Shown here one piece after another: positions 43,234 through 51,864 of a stretch of DNA of 55,478 bases (position 1 is its first letter; each line of letters begins with the position of its first letter). The position numbers were made by a program, and so were the translations under genes. Under the pieces are notes generated by a model. It saw only the letters and a list, made by a program, of their open reading frames with translations. It had not been told where the DNA came from and did no database searches. The stretch is taken from contig NZ_AOME01000016.1 in NCBI RefSeq assembly GCF_000336935.1, positions 4,835-60,312 of the forward strand, given 5' to 3'. This stretch comes from Halococcus salifodinae DSM 8989 (GTDB lineage: Archaea; Halobacteriota; Halobacteria; Halobacteriales; Halococcaceae).

Positions 43234-43406
43234 AACAAGCTCGAATTCACCTGTATCTATCTCTCCGACCACTTGCCAGACCCCGACTAGTCAGTGATCA
43301 ATATGCGCTCTGTATCTTGCACGGCGATTCCAACGAATCGACAACCTGTGCTGTGGGGAACTCTGAAAACAGTACTAATCCCTGAAACTCGTTTCAAGCC
43401 GGCGGC
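43234..43406. other. Intergenic region with nothing recognised
   Basis: 173 bp between convergent genes. I see no gene, hairpin or repeat worth naming. It is AT-richer at the left, returning to typical composition after about 43390. Confidence 0.4.
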
Positions 43407-44399
43407 TCACGCGGTGGCGATCGACGGGAACAGCGCGTCGAGATTCGGATCGGATTCCACGAGGCGGTACTTTCGATCCGTCCGCTCGACGACGCCGTCC
43501 GCCGCGAGGTGATCGAGGTGGGCGTACGCCTCGCCCGGTCCGTGGAGGATGTGGATACTCGAGAGATCGCCGAACAGGTGTGCGCTCACCGTCCACGCAT
43601 CGGCTGGCCCCGTTTCGGCCAACACGTCGACGACTCGTCCCGTGCGCTCGCGGTGGTGGGCGGCGATCTCGCGTGCGCGGCCCGCGGGATCGTCGATCGG
43701 ATCGCGGTGGCCCGGATATGCACGATCGAACTCGCCGTCGACGATCCGTTCGAGCGTCGTGAGATACCGGGCGAGCGGCCCCTCGACACGCACGTCCGCG
43801 CCGCCGACGTTCGGCGTGTAGTGTGGCAGAAGGGCGTCGCCGCTGAACAGCTCTCGGCCCTGCTCGCTGTCGAGGGCGAATCCCGAGAGGCCGGCGGCGT
43901 GCCCCGGGAGATGGATCGCTTCGAGCGTGCCCGCAGCCGTCTCGAATCGTGCGCCGTCGGTGAACGGCTCGACGGTCGGCGCGGGACCGGTCAGCTCCCC
44001 GTGGCTGTCGAGGAACGCGAGGAGTTCCTCGCGAGGATCGTCGGGTATCCCCCACTCGTCGAGCAGGTCGCGCTGGCGCTCGTTCATCACCGACCACGCC
44101 CCGTCGTCCTGCTCGACCAGCGGCGCGTCGTCGGCGTGGACGCGGACGGTCGCGCCGCCGGCGTCCTGGATCGTGCCCGCGAGGCCGACGTGGTCCTCGT
44201 GCCAGTGGGTGAGAACCACCTCGTCGACATCAGCAAAGGCGAGATCGTGTTCGGTGAGCCCTTCGGCCAACTGCTCGCGGACGTCCGGCGTGGCGACGCC
44301 CGTATCGATCAGCGTCGTCTTCGCGTCTGGCTCCGTCCCGATCACGTAGCTGTTGTTCAGCCCCTCGAACACCGCGTTACCGAGTCGAATCCGTTTCAT
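43407..44399 (-). CDS. Metallo-beta-lactamase-fold hydrolase
   Basis: A 330-residue MBL-fold protein. The zinc motif is THWHEDH (64-70), with further ligands in LPGHAAGL (about 173-180), FSGDALL and YPGHRDP. A C-terminal winged-helix-like segment (about 255-325, TVSAHLFGDLSS...EAYAHLDHLAADGVVERTDRKY) is as in the LACTB2-like subgroup, where it may bind nucleic acid. It probably hydrolyses esters or phosphodiesters; not assigned. The start is ATG 44399. Confidence 0.9.
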   Translation of the reverse strand: MKRIRLGNAVFEGLNNSYVIGTEPDAKTTLIDTGVATPDVREQLAEGLTEHDLAFADVDEVVLTHWHEDHVGLAGTIQDAGGATVRVHADDAPLVEQDDGAWSVMNERQRDLLDEWGIPDDPREELLAFLDSHGELTGPAPTVEPFTDGARFETAAGTLEAIHLPGHAAGLSGFALDSEQGRELFSGDALLPHYTPNVGGADVRVEGPLARYLTTLERIVDGEFDRAYPGHRDPIDDPAGRAREIAAHHRERTGRVVDVLAETGPADAWTVSAHLFGDLSSIHILHGPGEAYAHLDHLAADGVVERTDRKYRLVESDPNLDALFPSIATA

Positions 44400-44565
44400 C
44401 GCGACCGTCCCACGATCCGTTCGTCGCGCGCTCGTCGGCTCGGGTTCCGATCGTCATCGCACTCGGCCTGCATATTTCCTTTACTGCTCCCGTCCACATA
44501 CCACCCGCGGTGTCGATCCACCGCACCGACTCGATCCACCGCGCCCGTCCGATCCGCCGCGCTGA

Positions 44566-45588
44566 TCAGTCGTCGCCGGCGGCGTGGGAGGCCGAACTCG
44601 ATCGCAGATCGGCCGATACCGCCGGTACGTCCTCGCTGTCGACCCCACCGGCGGCCTCGAGCTCTTCGATGCTCATCGGGAACCGCCGGAGGTCGTAGTG
44701 AATGGCGATCCCGGCTTTCGCGCCCTGGCCCATCGCCACCGGGATCTGGTTGTGGCCCGGCGTGAGGTCGCCGACCGCGAACACTCCTTCGACGGATGTC
44801 CGCCCGTGGTCGTCGACCGCGACCGTCCCGTCATCGGTGAGCTCACAACCAAGCCCCGCCGCGAGGTCGTTGTTGTACTGCGAGCCGTACATCGCGAACC
44901 CACCCTTGTACTCCCGCCGGGTTCCGTTCTCGAATTCGAACCCGCCGAGCCATTCTGGACTCTGCTCGTCCGAAAATTTGCTCTCGATCTCGCTGTCGAC
45001 GATCTCGACTGGGTGCGCGCGGAGCTGGCGGTCGGTGTCGTCGGACCACTCGGGGTCGTGCCCCCGCAGCAGGAGATCGACCTCGTCGGTGAAGTTGAGC
45101 ATGATCATCGCGACGTGGGCGGCCGACTCGCCGTGGCCCATCACGTACACCGACTCGTCGACGAACATGTACGCATCACAGTGGAGGCAGTAGTGGAGAC
45201 CGCGGCCAGTACGAGGCAGCGGCGGGTCGGGGTGCTCATCGGAAAAGCCGGTGGCGAGCACCACGCGGTCGACCGCGAGCTCGTCCTCGCCCGTCTCGAC
45301 CCGGAAATCCCGCGGCCCGTCGACACTCTCGACGTTCGTGACGACGCCGCGGCGGTACGTCGCGCCGTAGTCCTGAATCTGATCGATCGCGGCCTGGAGG
45401 AGTCCGTTGCCGCTCACGTCCTCGGTGATGCCGATGACGTTGTGGGTGTCACGCATCATCGCGGCGCGCCCGCCGCCGCGGTTGACGACCACCGTATCGT
45501 GGCCCAGACGGGTGGTGTAGAGGGCGGTCGTGAGGCCGGCCGGCCCGCCGCCGACCACCACGACATCGAAGTCGTTCTCGTCGTCCAT
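44566..45588 (-). CDS. Thioredoxin-reductase-like flavoprotein
   Basis: A 340-residue FAD/NAD(P) enzyme. The FAD fold starts GGGPAGLT (13-20), the active-site disulfide is C134-L-H-C137, and the second dinucleotide motif GHGESAAH is at about 151-158. The final motif GVFAVGDLTPGHNQIPVAMGQG is classical. This is the low-molecular-weight thioredoxin reductase layout; CLHC instead of CATC suggests a different electron acceptor. It reduces thioredoxin or a related disulfide protein. The C-terminal 35 residues are Ser/Ala/Glu low complexity. It starts at 45588. Confidence 0.9.
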   Translation of the reverse strand: MDDENDFDVVVVGGGPAGLTTALYTTRLGHDTVVVNRGGGRAAMMRDTHNVIGITEDVSGNGLLQAAIDQIQDYGATYRRGVVTNVESVDGPRDFRVETGEDELAVDRVVLATGFSDEHPDPPLPRTGRGLHYCLHCDAYMFVDESVYVMGHGESAAHVAMIMLNFTDEVDLLLRGHDPEWSDDTDRQLRAHPVEIVDSEIESKFSDEQSPEWLGGFEFENGTRREYKGGFAMYGSQYNNDLAAGLGCELTDDGTVAVDDHGRTSVEGVFAVGDLTPGHNQIPVAMGQGAKAGIAIHYDLRRFPMSIEELEAAGGVDSEDVPAVSADLRSSSASHAAGDD

Positions 45589-45660
45589 GTGTAAAATAAT
45601 AGGGTCGCGAGCCCCATAACGGGCCGGATCGCGGTCGGTGCTGCGACGCTCGATGGAGTT

Positions 45661-46392
45661 CTACTCGCTTGCGACCACGACCGCGCCCTTCATCCCGAGC
45701 GATCGGTGTGGGTTACAGTAGTAGGGATACACGCCCGGCGAGTCGAGCGTTTCCTCGTAGGTCACGTCCTCGCCCATCTCCGGCTGGCCGCTGTTGAGCG
45801 GGCCGTCCTCGGAGACGACGTTGTGTGTTCCCCCTTCGCCGGTCCACGTCCACGTGATCGTGGTGCCGGGCGAGACGCGGACGGCTGCTGGGCCGAACGC
45901 GAACCCGTTCTCGCCGGCACCGACAGCGATTTCGATCGCATCGGAGCCGGTCTCGTCGGCGATCGAGCCGTCGTACCCCTTCGCCTCGGCGAGATACTCG
46001 TCGACGGCTCCCGTCCCGACGGTCGTCCCCGCCGTGCCGTTCGTCGCGGACGTGTCGTTCATCCCCGCCGTTCCGTTCGTCGCCGTGGTGGCGTTTGCTC
46101 CGGTGGTACCGTTCGCTTCTCCGGTCCCGTTCGCTCCCGCGGTCCCGTTCGCGCTCGAAGCGTTGCCCGACGACCCGTTGTCGGTCGATTCGGACGTGGC
46201 TTCCCCATCGGCTGCTGTGGTTTCGTTCGTCGCGTCCCCGCCGGTGGCTGCCTCGCTGTCCGTTCCCGAGCCATCGGAGCCGTTCGACCCGCTGTCGCCG
46301 CCGGAACAGCCAGCGAGTGCTCCCGCGGCCAGCACGCCGGCCGCGCCACGGAGGACGGTTCGTCTGTCGAGGGCGTCGGTATCGGGAGTCAT
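45661..46392 (-). CDS. Halocyanin-like blue copper lipoprotein with sequon-rich stalk
   Basis: A 243-residue secreted protein. The Tat signal has the twin arginine R10-R11 and lipobox LAGC with Cys29 as the lipid anchor. Residues about 30-140 form an Asn/Gly/Thr/Ala/Ser linker with about eleven N-x-S/T sequons (NGT, NAT, NET and similar). The cupredoxin domain (about 150-243) has the copper ligands His (GGTHNVV), Cys and His (YYCNPHRSLGM) and Met. It carries electrons on the outer face of the membrane. The start is ATG 46392; the longer upstream frame is not used. It is divergent from the photolyase gene, so both are controlled from the 46393-46599 gap. Confidence 0.92.
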   Translation of the reverse strand: MTPDTDALDRRTVLRGAAGVLAAGALAGCSGGDSGSNGSDGSGTDSEAATGGDATNETTAADGEATSESTDNGSSGNASSANGTAGANGTGEANGTTGANATTATNGTAGMNDTSATNGTAGTTVGTGAVDEYLAEAKGYDGSIADETGSDAIEIAVGAGENGFAFGPAAVRVSPGTTITWTWTGEGGTHNVVSEDGPLNSGQPEMGEDVTYEETLDSPGVYPYYCNPHRSLGMKGAVVVASE

Positions 46393-46599
46393 CAGTCGTT
46401 TCGTGTTCGTTCGTTCGGCCCAAAAGACCGCCGATTCCGTCGTCGGCCCCGAAACCGGCCGGGTTCGATACACCGAACCGAGTGCAGACGTCGGGGCGAA
46501 AAGCCGAAGCCGTCGCCGCGGCCGGGCCGCTTTAGCGGTTGGTGCGCCTCGTGTGGGTGTGAATCACTCACTGCGTCGGCAGTCGTGGTCGGGATCGAA

Positions 46600-48132
46600 A
46601 TGACGACTTGGGTTCTCGGCGATCAGCTTACTCGCGACGTCGGCCCGCTCTCCCGCGCTGACGCCGACGAGCGGGTGCTCATGATCGAAGCCCACGCCTT
46701 CGCCCGGAAACTGCCGTACCATCCTCACAAACTCGTGCTGGTGTTCAGCGCGATGCGACAGTTCCGCGACGAACTCCGGGCCGACGGCCACGATGTCGAA
46801 TACCACCAGGTGGAAACGTTCGGCGACGGACTCGACGATCACTTCGACGCCCACCCCGACGACAGCCTGGTCACGATGACACCCGCGGGACACGGCGCGG
46901 CCGACCGGCTCGAAACCCTCGTCACGGAGCGCGGCGGCGAGATCGAGTTCGTCGCCGACGAGCGATTCCTGTGTTCGATCGAACGGTTCGACGAGTGGGC
47001 GGGTGACGACGAACGCTTCCAACACGAGGGGTTCTACCGGATGCTGCGGCGCGAGACGGGCTATCTGATCGAGGACGGCGAGCCAGTCGGCGGCGAGTGG
47101 AACTACGACGAGGCGAACCGGGAGTTCCCTGGCGACGAGTACGATCCGCCCGATCCACCGCGATTCGAGCCCGACGACCTCACCGAGGAGGTCGCGGCGT
47201 GGGTCGACGAGGAGTTCGCTGGCGGCTACGACGAACCGCCCTACGGAGGGGAGTGGGCCGATCCCGGCGCGTTCGTGTGGCCGGTCACGCGCGAGGGGGC
47301 GCTCGACGCGCTCACGGATTTCGTCGAGCATCGTCTTCCGGAGTTCGGCCCGTACCAGGACGCGATGCTCGGAGAGGAGTGGGCGCTGAACCACGCGCTG
47401 CTGTCGACTTCGATGAATCTCGGTCTGCTCCACCCCCGCGAGGTCGCCGAGCGCGCGCTCGACGCTTATCGGGAGGACGACCTCCCGCTCGCGAGCGTCG
47501 AGGGGTTCCTCAGACAAGTGATCGGCTGGCGCGAGTTCATGCGTCACGTCTACCGGCGCGCGATGCCCGATCTCGCGACCGCGAACCTCCTCAATGCCGA
47601 TCACACCCTTCCCAACTTCTACTGGACCGGCGACACCGAGATGGCCTGCCTCGCGGATGTCGTCGGGAGCGTTCGAGAACGGGGGTACTCCCACCACATC
47701 GAACGGCTGATGGTGCTTTCGAACTTCGCGCTGCTGTACGGCGTCCGCCCAGACGAGATCAACCGCTGGTTCCACGCGGCGTACGTCGACGCCTACCACT
47801 GGGTCACGACGCCGAACGTGGTCGGGATGGGCGTGTTCGGCAGCGATCGACTCTCGACCAAACCCTACGCCGCCTCCGCGAACTACATCGACGACATGAG
47901 CGATTACTGTGGGGACTGCCGATACGCGAAGACGAAGACGGTCGGCGAGAACGCCTGTCCGTTCAACGCGCTCTACTGGGACTTCCTGGGTCGAAACGAG
48001 GACCCGCTCCGCGAGAACCACCGGATGGGGCTCGTCTACAGCCACTGGGACGACAAAGACAGCGAGGAACGCGCGGCGATCCGGGATCGCGTCGACGGGA
48101 TCCGCGAACTGGTCGAAGTCGACGACCTGTAG
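46600..48132 (+). CDS. Fe-S photolyase/cryptochrome (FeS-BCP type)
   Basis: A 510-residue photolyase-fold protein of the deoxyribodipyrimidine photolyase-related FeS-BCP group. The N-terminal segment TTWVLGDQLTRDVGPL and HPHKLVLVFSAMRQF are typical. The FAD region includes FLRQVIGWREFMRHVYR and YSHHIERLMVLSNFALL. Four cysteines (about 350, 437, 440 and 452; MACLAD, YCGDC, ENACPFN) form the [4Fe-4S] site. Members repair (6-4) photoproducts or act as light sensors. The start is ATG 46600; a much longer open frame upstream is a shadow of the halocyanin gene. Confidence 0.94.
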   Translation: MTTWVLGDQLTRDVGPLSRADADERVLMIEAHAFARKLPYHPHKLVLVFSAMRQFRDELRADGHDVEYHQVETFGDGLDDHFDAHPDDSLVTMTPAGHGAADRLETLVTERGGEIEFVADERFLCSIERFDEWAGDDERFQHEGFYRMLRRETGYLIEDGEPVGGEWNYDEANREFPGDEYDPPDPPRFEPDDLTEEVAAWVDEEFAGGYDEPPYGGEWADPGAFVWPVTREGALDALTDFVEHRLPEFGPYQDAMLGEEWALNHALLSTSMNLGLLHPREVAERALDAYREDDLPLASVEGFLRQVIGWREFMRHVYRRAMPDLATANLLNADHTLPNFYWTGDTEMACLADVVGSVRERGYSHHIERLMVLSNFALLYGVRPDEINRWFHAAYVDAYHWVTTPNVVGMGVFGSDRLSTKPYAASANYIDDMSDYCGDCRYAKTKTVGENACPFNALYWDFLGRNEDPLRENHRMGLVYSHWDDKDSEERAAIRDRVDGIRELVEVDDL

Positions 48133-48196
48133 ATCGCTGCGGGTGCAGTCCGTCCACTTATTTTCCCCGGCCACAGACCGGCGGCCGAACAGCACG

Positions 48197-49144
48197 ATGG
48201 GATCCTCGACCACCGTTCGAACCGATGGCGGAGCGTCGACCGACGCCCTCGAAAAGCGCGTCGTCGTGAACCCCGAGAGCGGGTCGGGCGACCATCTCGA
48301 TTCGGTCTACCGCCTCGCCAACGAGCGTGGCTACACCGTGTGCGAGACGGACAGGGCAGGACACGCTGTCGATCTCGCTCACGAGGCCGCGGCCGAGGGC
48401 GTCGACGTGCTCGGCGCGTGCGGCGGCGACGGCACCCTGAAGGAGGTGATCGAGGGGCTCGTGGCGGCCGAAGCGCTCGACGACGTTCGCCTCGGTGTGC
48501 TCCCCGCGGGCACGGCGAACATCGTGGCGACCGATCTCGGGATCGAGGAGATCGAACACGGGTTCGCGATGCTCGATGAAGGCGCGGTCCGCGCGCTCGA
48601 TCTCGGTGTCGCCGACGGCGAACCGTTCGTGAAGTCCTGCGTCGCGGGGCTGACCGCCGACGCGAGCGCTGCGACCACCTCCGACGTCAAAGAACGGTTC
48701 GGCCCGCTCGCGTTCGTCATCACGGGCGTCCAGCAGGCGGCGACGTTCGACCCGCTCGACGTGGCGATCGAGGCGGTCGCCGACGGCGAGACGTGGTCGT
48801 GGTCGGGCGAAGCGCTCTGCGTGCTGGTGGGGAACTCCCGGCGGTTCACCAACCGCATCGGCCAGGCGAACGTTGAGGATGGGCTGTTCGACGTCACCGT
48901 GATCGAGGAAATGCCACAGAGCGACCGCGTCACGGAGGCGATCGCCCAGCAGCTCCTCGGCCGAGACACCGAACACGTCGATCGGCTCTTCGCCCGACGA
49001 CTCCAGATCGTGGGCTGCGACCGCTCGATCGACTTCAGTCTCGACGGCGAGATCAGCACCCACGACGAACTCGACCTCCAGGTCCGGCCAGGCGCGCTCT
49101 CGATGGCCGTCGGTCCGGAGTACGACCCCGATCCGACCGACTGA
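48197..49144 (+). CDS. Diacylglycerol/lipid kinase family protein
   Basis: A 315-residue DAGK-fold protein with RVVVNPESGSG at about 21-31, the catalytic glycine motif CGGDGTLKEV (75-84), and VLPAGTANIVATDLGI (about 107-122). The C-terminal beta-sandwich holds LVGNSRRFTN and FDVTVIEE. It phosphorylates a lipid alcohol with ATP; the precise lipid is unknown and in archaea could be an ether-lipid intermediate. The start is ATG 48197. It follows the photolyase gene by 64 bp. Confidence 0.9.
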   Translation: MGSSTTVRTDGGASTDALEKRVVVNPESGSGDHLDSVYRLANERGYTVCETDRAGHAVDLAHEAAAEGVDVLGACGGDGTLKEVIEGLVAAEALDDVRLGVLPAGTANIVATDLGIEEIEHGFAMLDEGAVRALDLGVADGEPFVKSCVAGLTADASAATTSDVKERFGPLAFVITGVQQAATFDPLDVAIEAVADGETWSWSGEALCVLVGNSRRFTNRIGQANVEDGLFDVTVIEEMPQSDRVTEAIAQQLLGRDTEHVDRLFARRLQIVGCDRSIDFSLDGEISTHDELDLQVRPGALSMAVGPEYDPDPTD

Positions 49145-49201
49145 ACGCCGTGTGAGGGATCTGTCCGAAAAAGTGTCAGTTTAGTCTCGTGTGTGGCGTC
49201 G

Positions 49202-49546
49202 TTACGATGCCATCCGTCGGCAGGACTCGACGCAGTCACGGAGAACGTCCGCGCAGGCCTGGCAGTGGTCGTGATCGTGACTCTCGCACTCGTCGGCACA
49301 GGCCTCACAGACGTCCGCGCAGGTCGCGGCCAGATCCTCGCTGTACGCCGAATCACGCGCCATCAGTCGTGCATGGAGCGACGCGATGTCCGCGACGTCT
49401 CGACAGAGTCTGATACACTCCGCCATCTCCTCGCCGTGACTCGCACACTCGTCGGCACACCACTCACAGACCTGTGCGGATTCGAGGCAGTTGTCGAGAC
49501 ACTCGCGCGCGTCGTCGTCGAGGTGGTCGATCTCTTGGAGCGCCAT
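49202..49546 (-). CDS. Cysteine-rich four-helix-bundle copper-binding protein (Csp/DUF326-like)
   Basis: A 114-residue protein with 15 cysteines in helical spacing (C16, C20, C27, C30, C34, C44, C48, C76, C80, C83, C87, C95, C98, C105, C109). This is the pattern of the copper storage protein Csp/DUF326 family, in which Cys side chains line a four-helix bundle that holds many Cu(I). No export signal, so cytosolic copper buffering is likely. It is divergent from the permease gene and belongs with the metal module at 49.2-51.5 kb. The start is ATG 49546. Confidence 0.9.
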   Translation of the reverse strand: MALQEIDHLDDDARECLDNCLESAQVCEWCADECASHGEEMAECIRLCRDVADIASLHARLMARDSAYSEDLAATCADVCEACADECESHDHDHCQACADVLRDCVESCRRMAS

Positions 49547-49706
49547 TGCAGGCTTTTCTTCGGGAGGACGGCTTTCGTCCGTTGTGGCTAACGAACCGAA
49601 GTCGATGATCTGATGTGAGGGGGTCTGTCGCTGGTCATCCCCCTCGCCCCCGGCGGTTTGGTCTCGAAGGCAGAATCCACGTAACTTCGGAGGCCCTACC
49701 GCACAC

Positions 49707-50927
49707 ATGGCTATCGTCGACGGTCTCGTCGAGGCGGGACGGTTCGTCGCCGAGATGACGTGGAAGACGTGGTGGGCGCTCGTGCTCGGCTTCACGATCG
49801 CGGGTGCGGTCCAGGCGTTCGTGACCGAGGAGCGAATGACCGATCTCCTCGGCGGGCGGGGCCTGCGCGCGCTCGGCCTCGGCTCGTTTTTCGGCTTCCT
49901 CTCGTCGAGCTGTTCGTTCGGCGCGGTCGCCACCACGAAATCGATCTTCAAGAAAGGAGCCTCGCCGGAGGCTTCCTTCGGGGCCTTCCAGTTCGCGAGT
50001 ACGAACCTCGTGATCGAGATCGGGCTCGTGATGTGGATCCTCTTGGGCTGGCAGTTCGTCGCCGCCGACGTGTTCGGCGGCATTCTGATGATCCTGTTGC
50101 TCGCGGGGATCACGAAGTACGTCGTCCCCGACGAGTGGTTCGCGGCCGCGCGCGAGAACCTCGGCGACGAGGGAGCCCGCGATCCGGTCTGTGGGATGGA
50201 GGTCGATCCCGAGGAAGAGGACACCTACTCGGTCGAGACCGACGACGGAACCGAGTACTTCTGCTCACAGTCGTGCAAGGAGACCTATCGGAATCGCGAC
50301 ACCGACGACACGTGGCGGGACAAGCTCTTGACCAGGGAGGGCTGGAAGAACGCCTTCCGGAACGCGATCGGCGAGTGGGACATGCTCTGGAAGGACATCG
50401 CGGCGGGCTTTGTGGTCGCGGCGCTGATCGCGGCGTTCGTCCCGGAGTCGTTCTGGACTGGCCTGTTCTCGCTCGCGCCCGAGGGCACGTTCGCGTGGGT
50501 AGCGCTGGGCAGCGTGATCGGTGTCGCCGTCGGCGTGCTGACGTTCGTCTGCTCGGTGGCGAACATTCCCTTCGCGGTGGTGCTCTGGAACGCCGGGATC
50601 CCCTTCGGCGGTGTGATGAGTTTCATCTTCGCCGACCTGATCGTCCCCCATATCGTGAACATGTACCGGAAGTACTACGGCGCGCGCCTCGCCGCCGTGC
50701 TGTTCGTTTCGATCTTCACGCTCGCGGCGGTCTCGGGGGTCGTGATCCACTACACGTGGGCCACCGTGGGGCTGATCCCGCAGCCAGGCAGCGCCGGTGG
50801 GACGGCCCCGAGCGGGTACGCCACGATCTTGAACGTCGTCTTCTCCGCCGTGTTCCTCGCGGAGATCTACGTCACCTTCTTCGAGTCGAGCGGCGGCGAC
50901 GAGGGGACGATGGCACACGCGGACTGA
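49707..50927 (+). CDS. Permease with embedded YHS domain, probable metal exporter
   Basis: A 406-residue membrane protein with two blocks of about four helices each, of the SO_0444/DUF318 permease type. The first block carries the signature FLSSSCSFGAVATTKS (65-80). A soluble YHS domain sits between the blocks (about 157-195) with DPVCGM and the pair C186/C190. The second block has a matching FVCSVANIPFAVVLWNAG motif. Related permeases export Cu or Zn; the flanking Csp-like and TRASH genes favour copper. The start is ATG 49707, and the promoter lies in the shared 49547-49706 gap. Confidence 0.88.
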   Translation: MAIVDGLVEAGRFVAEMTWKTWWALVLGFTIAGAVQAFVTEERMTDLLGGRGLRALGLGSFFGFLSSSCSFGAVATTKSIFKKGASPEASFGAFQFASTNLVIEIGLVMWILLGWQFVAADVFGGILMILLLAGITKYVVPDEWFAAARENLGDEGARDPVCGMEVDPEEEDTYSVETDDGTEYFCSQSCKETYRNRDTDDTWRDKLLTREGWKNAFRNAIGEWDMLWKDIAAGFVVAALIAAFVPESFWTGLFSLAPEGTFAWVALGSVIGVAVGVLTFVCSVANIPFAVVLWNAGIPFGGVMSFIFADLIVPHIVNMYRKYYGARLAAVLFVSIFTLAAVSGVVIHYTWATVGLIPQPGSAGGTAPSGYATILNVVFSAVFLAEIYVTFFESSGGDEGTMAHAD

Positions 50928-50944
50928 AGGCTGCTTCGGGAGAT

Positions 50945-51541
50945 TCAGTCCGCCGCACCCTCGCGGAGCGATTCGTAGCGCTCGGTGAACTGCGACTCAC
51001 ACGACGGACAGCAGAAGTGGTACAGCTCGTCGTCGAGTCGCGCCGTCGTCCCCTCCTCGTCGACGGTGTTGTCACATTCGACGCATTCGGGCGCGAACAC
51101 TGCGTCGCCGATCCGTGGCGTCCACGACGTGCTCGACAGCGGCCGGACGTCGTACTCTCGTACTGTGTCGAGGTCGATCGTCTCGACGAGGAGGTCGCGA
51201 ACGTCACGGCCGTCGAGCGTGGCGTCGAAGACGATCCGTGCGTCGGCGGTGGTAAAGACGTGCTCGACCGGCGTCGCGGCCTCGATAGCCGCCCGGACGT
51301 CGTCGAGCGTCGCGGGCCGAACGCGTAGCTCGACGAGGACGTGGCGTCCGGCGTCGAGCAGCGATCGATCGAGGTCGAGCGTGAACCCGCGGATGACGCC
51401 GAGCTCGCGGAGCCGGTCGACCCGATCGGAGACCGCCGGTGGCGAGAGATCGACTCGGTCGGCGATCTCGCGGTAGGGCCGACGGGCGTCGTCGGTGAGA
51501 AGGTCGAGGATCTCGCGGTCGGTGTCGTCGAGGCCGCGCAT
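50945..51541 (-). CDS. Lrp/AsnC-type regulator with C-terminal TRASH domain
   Basis: A 198-residue regulator. The N-terminal winged HTH (LDDTDREILDLLTDDARRPYREIADRVDLSPPAVSDRVDRL, about 4-45) and a short RAM-like domain (65-140) are followed by a TRASH metal-sensing domain (about 148-190) with CVECDN and FCCPSC. In archaea this architecture senses copper and controls efflux genes. It lies tail-to-tail with the permease gene (17 bp apart). It is the likely regulator of the module. Confidence 0.9.
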   Translation of the reverse strand: MRGLDDTDREILDLLTDDARRPYREIADRVDLSPPAVSDRVDRLRELGVIRGFTLDLDRSLLDAGRHVLVELRVRPATLDDVRAAIEAATPVEHVFTTADARIVFDATLDGRDVRDLLVETIDLDTVREYDVRPLSSTSWTPRIGDAVFAPECVECDNTVDEEGTTARLDDELYHFCCPSCESQFTERYESLREGAAD

Positions 51542-51679
51542 ACCGTCCGCAGGCCCGGCGCGGCAAAGGCCCTTCCGGCGTTCGGCACGTCAGCTACCCA
51601 CGAGTGACAGTAAGCAAGCGGAAGCCTCACCGACTTCCGTCGTGGGTCCGAGCGCCACTGGCGGCTACATGGCTGGGTC
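51542..51679. other. Left flank of the TnpB element, with an IS-end-like hairpin
   Basis: No gene. The short repeat GAAGCCTCACCGACTTCCGTCGTGGGT (within 51621-51647; described as two parts: CAC-C-GAC stem, TTCC loop, GTC-GTG) resembles the right-end hairpin of the TnpB element at 53163-53183 (CACGAC-TTTA-GTCGTG). It may be a degenerate copy or an old end. Confidence 0.35.
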
Positions 51680-51811
51680 TCAACCGTCTTCAAGCTCCTC
51701 GGCGGCCCGAAGCAACATCCCGCGCCACGTCAACCCGTGGTCGTTCTTCACACGTGAGAGGCGTTCGTACTCCGATTCGTCCGGCACTTCGATGTTGATA
51801 TACTTCGACAC
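51680..51811 (-). CDS. 43-residue ribbon-helix-helix-like protein, divergent from tnpB
   Basis: A short frame starting at GTG 51811 and ending TGA 51680-51682. The N-terminal strand KYINIEVPDE, helix ESEYERLSRVKNDHGL and helix TWRGMLLRAAEELED give the ribbon-helix-helix topology (CopG/MetJ-like). This size and position, back-to-back with tnpB, recurs, to my memory, in haloarchaeal IS605-type elements. It may bind DNA at the shared 53-bp gap and repress tnpB; that is inference. Start codon certainty is moderate. Confidence 0.6.
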   Translation of the reverse strand: MSKYINIEVPDESEYERLSRVKNDHGLTWRGMLLRAAEELEDG

Positions 51812-51816
51812 GTTTT

Positions 51817-51832
51817 CTATGGGAAACCATAG
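51817..51832. promoter_or_regulatory. Perfect palindrome with GAAA loop between the divergent genes
   Basis: CTATGG-GAAA-CCATAG, a 6-bp stem with a GNRA-type loop, 5 bp from the GTG of the small ORF and directly before the tnpB TATA box (TTTATCTTA, 51834-51842). It could be an operator for the RHH-like protein, or a subterminal end hairpin as recognised by IS200/IS605 transposases. Confidence 0.5.
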
Positions 51833-51833
51833 G

Positions 51834-51842
51834 TTTATCTTA
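51834..51842 (+). promoter_or_regulatory. TATA box of tnpB
   Basis: TTTATCTTA, about 23-31 bp before the GTG start at 51865. Transcription would start almost at the codon, giving a leaderless mRNA. Confidence 0.5.
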
Positions 51843-51864
51843 GTTCCGGTCGTGACTGCATCCC

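Noticed and set aside
45970-46320. Repeated units in halocyanin DNA taken as a possible CRISPR or tandem repeat
   Set aside because: They are unequal codon repeats of Asn-Gly-Thr/Ala in one reading frame, with no spacers.
45706-46599. Extra 298 codons upstream of the photolyase start
   Set aside because: This is the antisense of the halocyanin gene; the photolyase family begins at MTTWVLGDQL.
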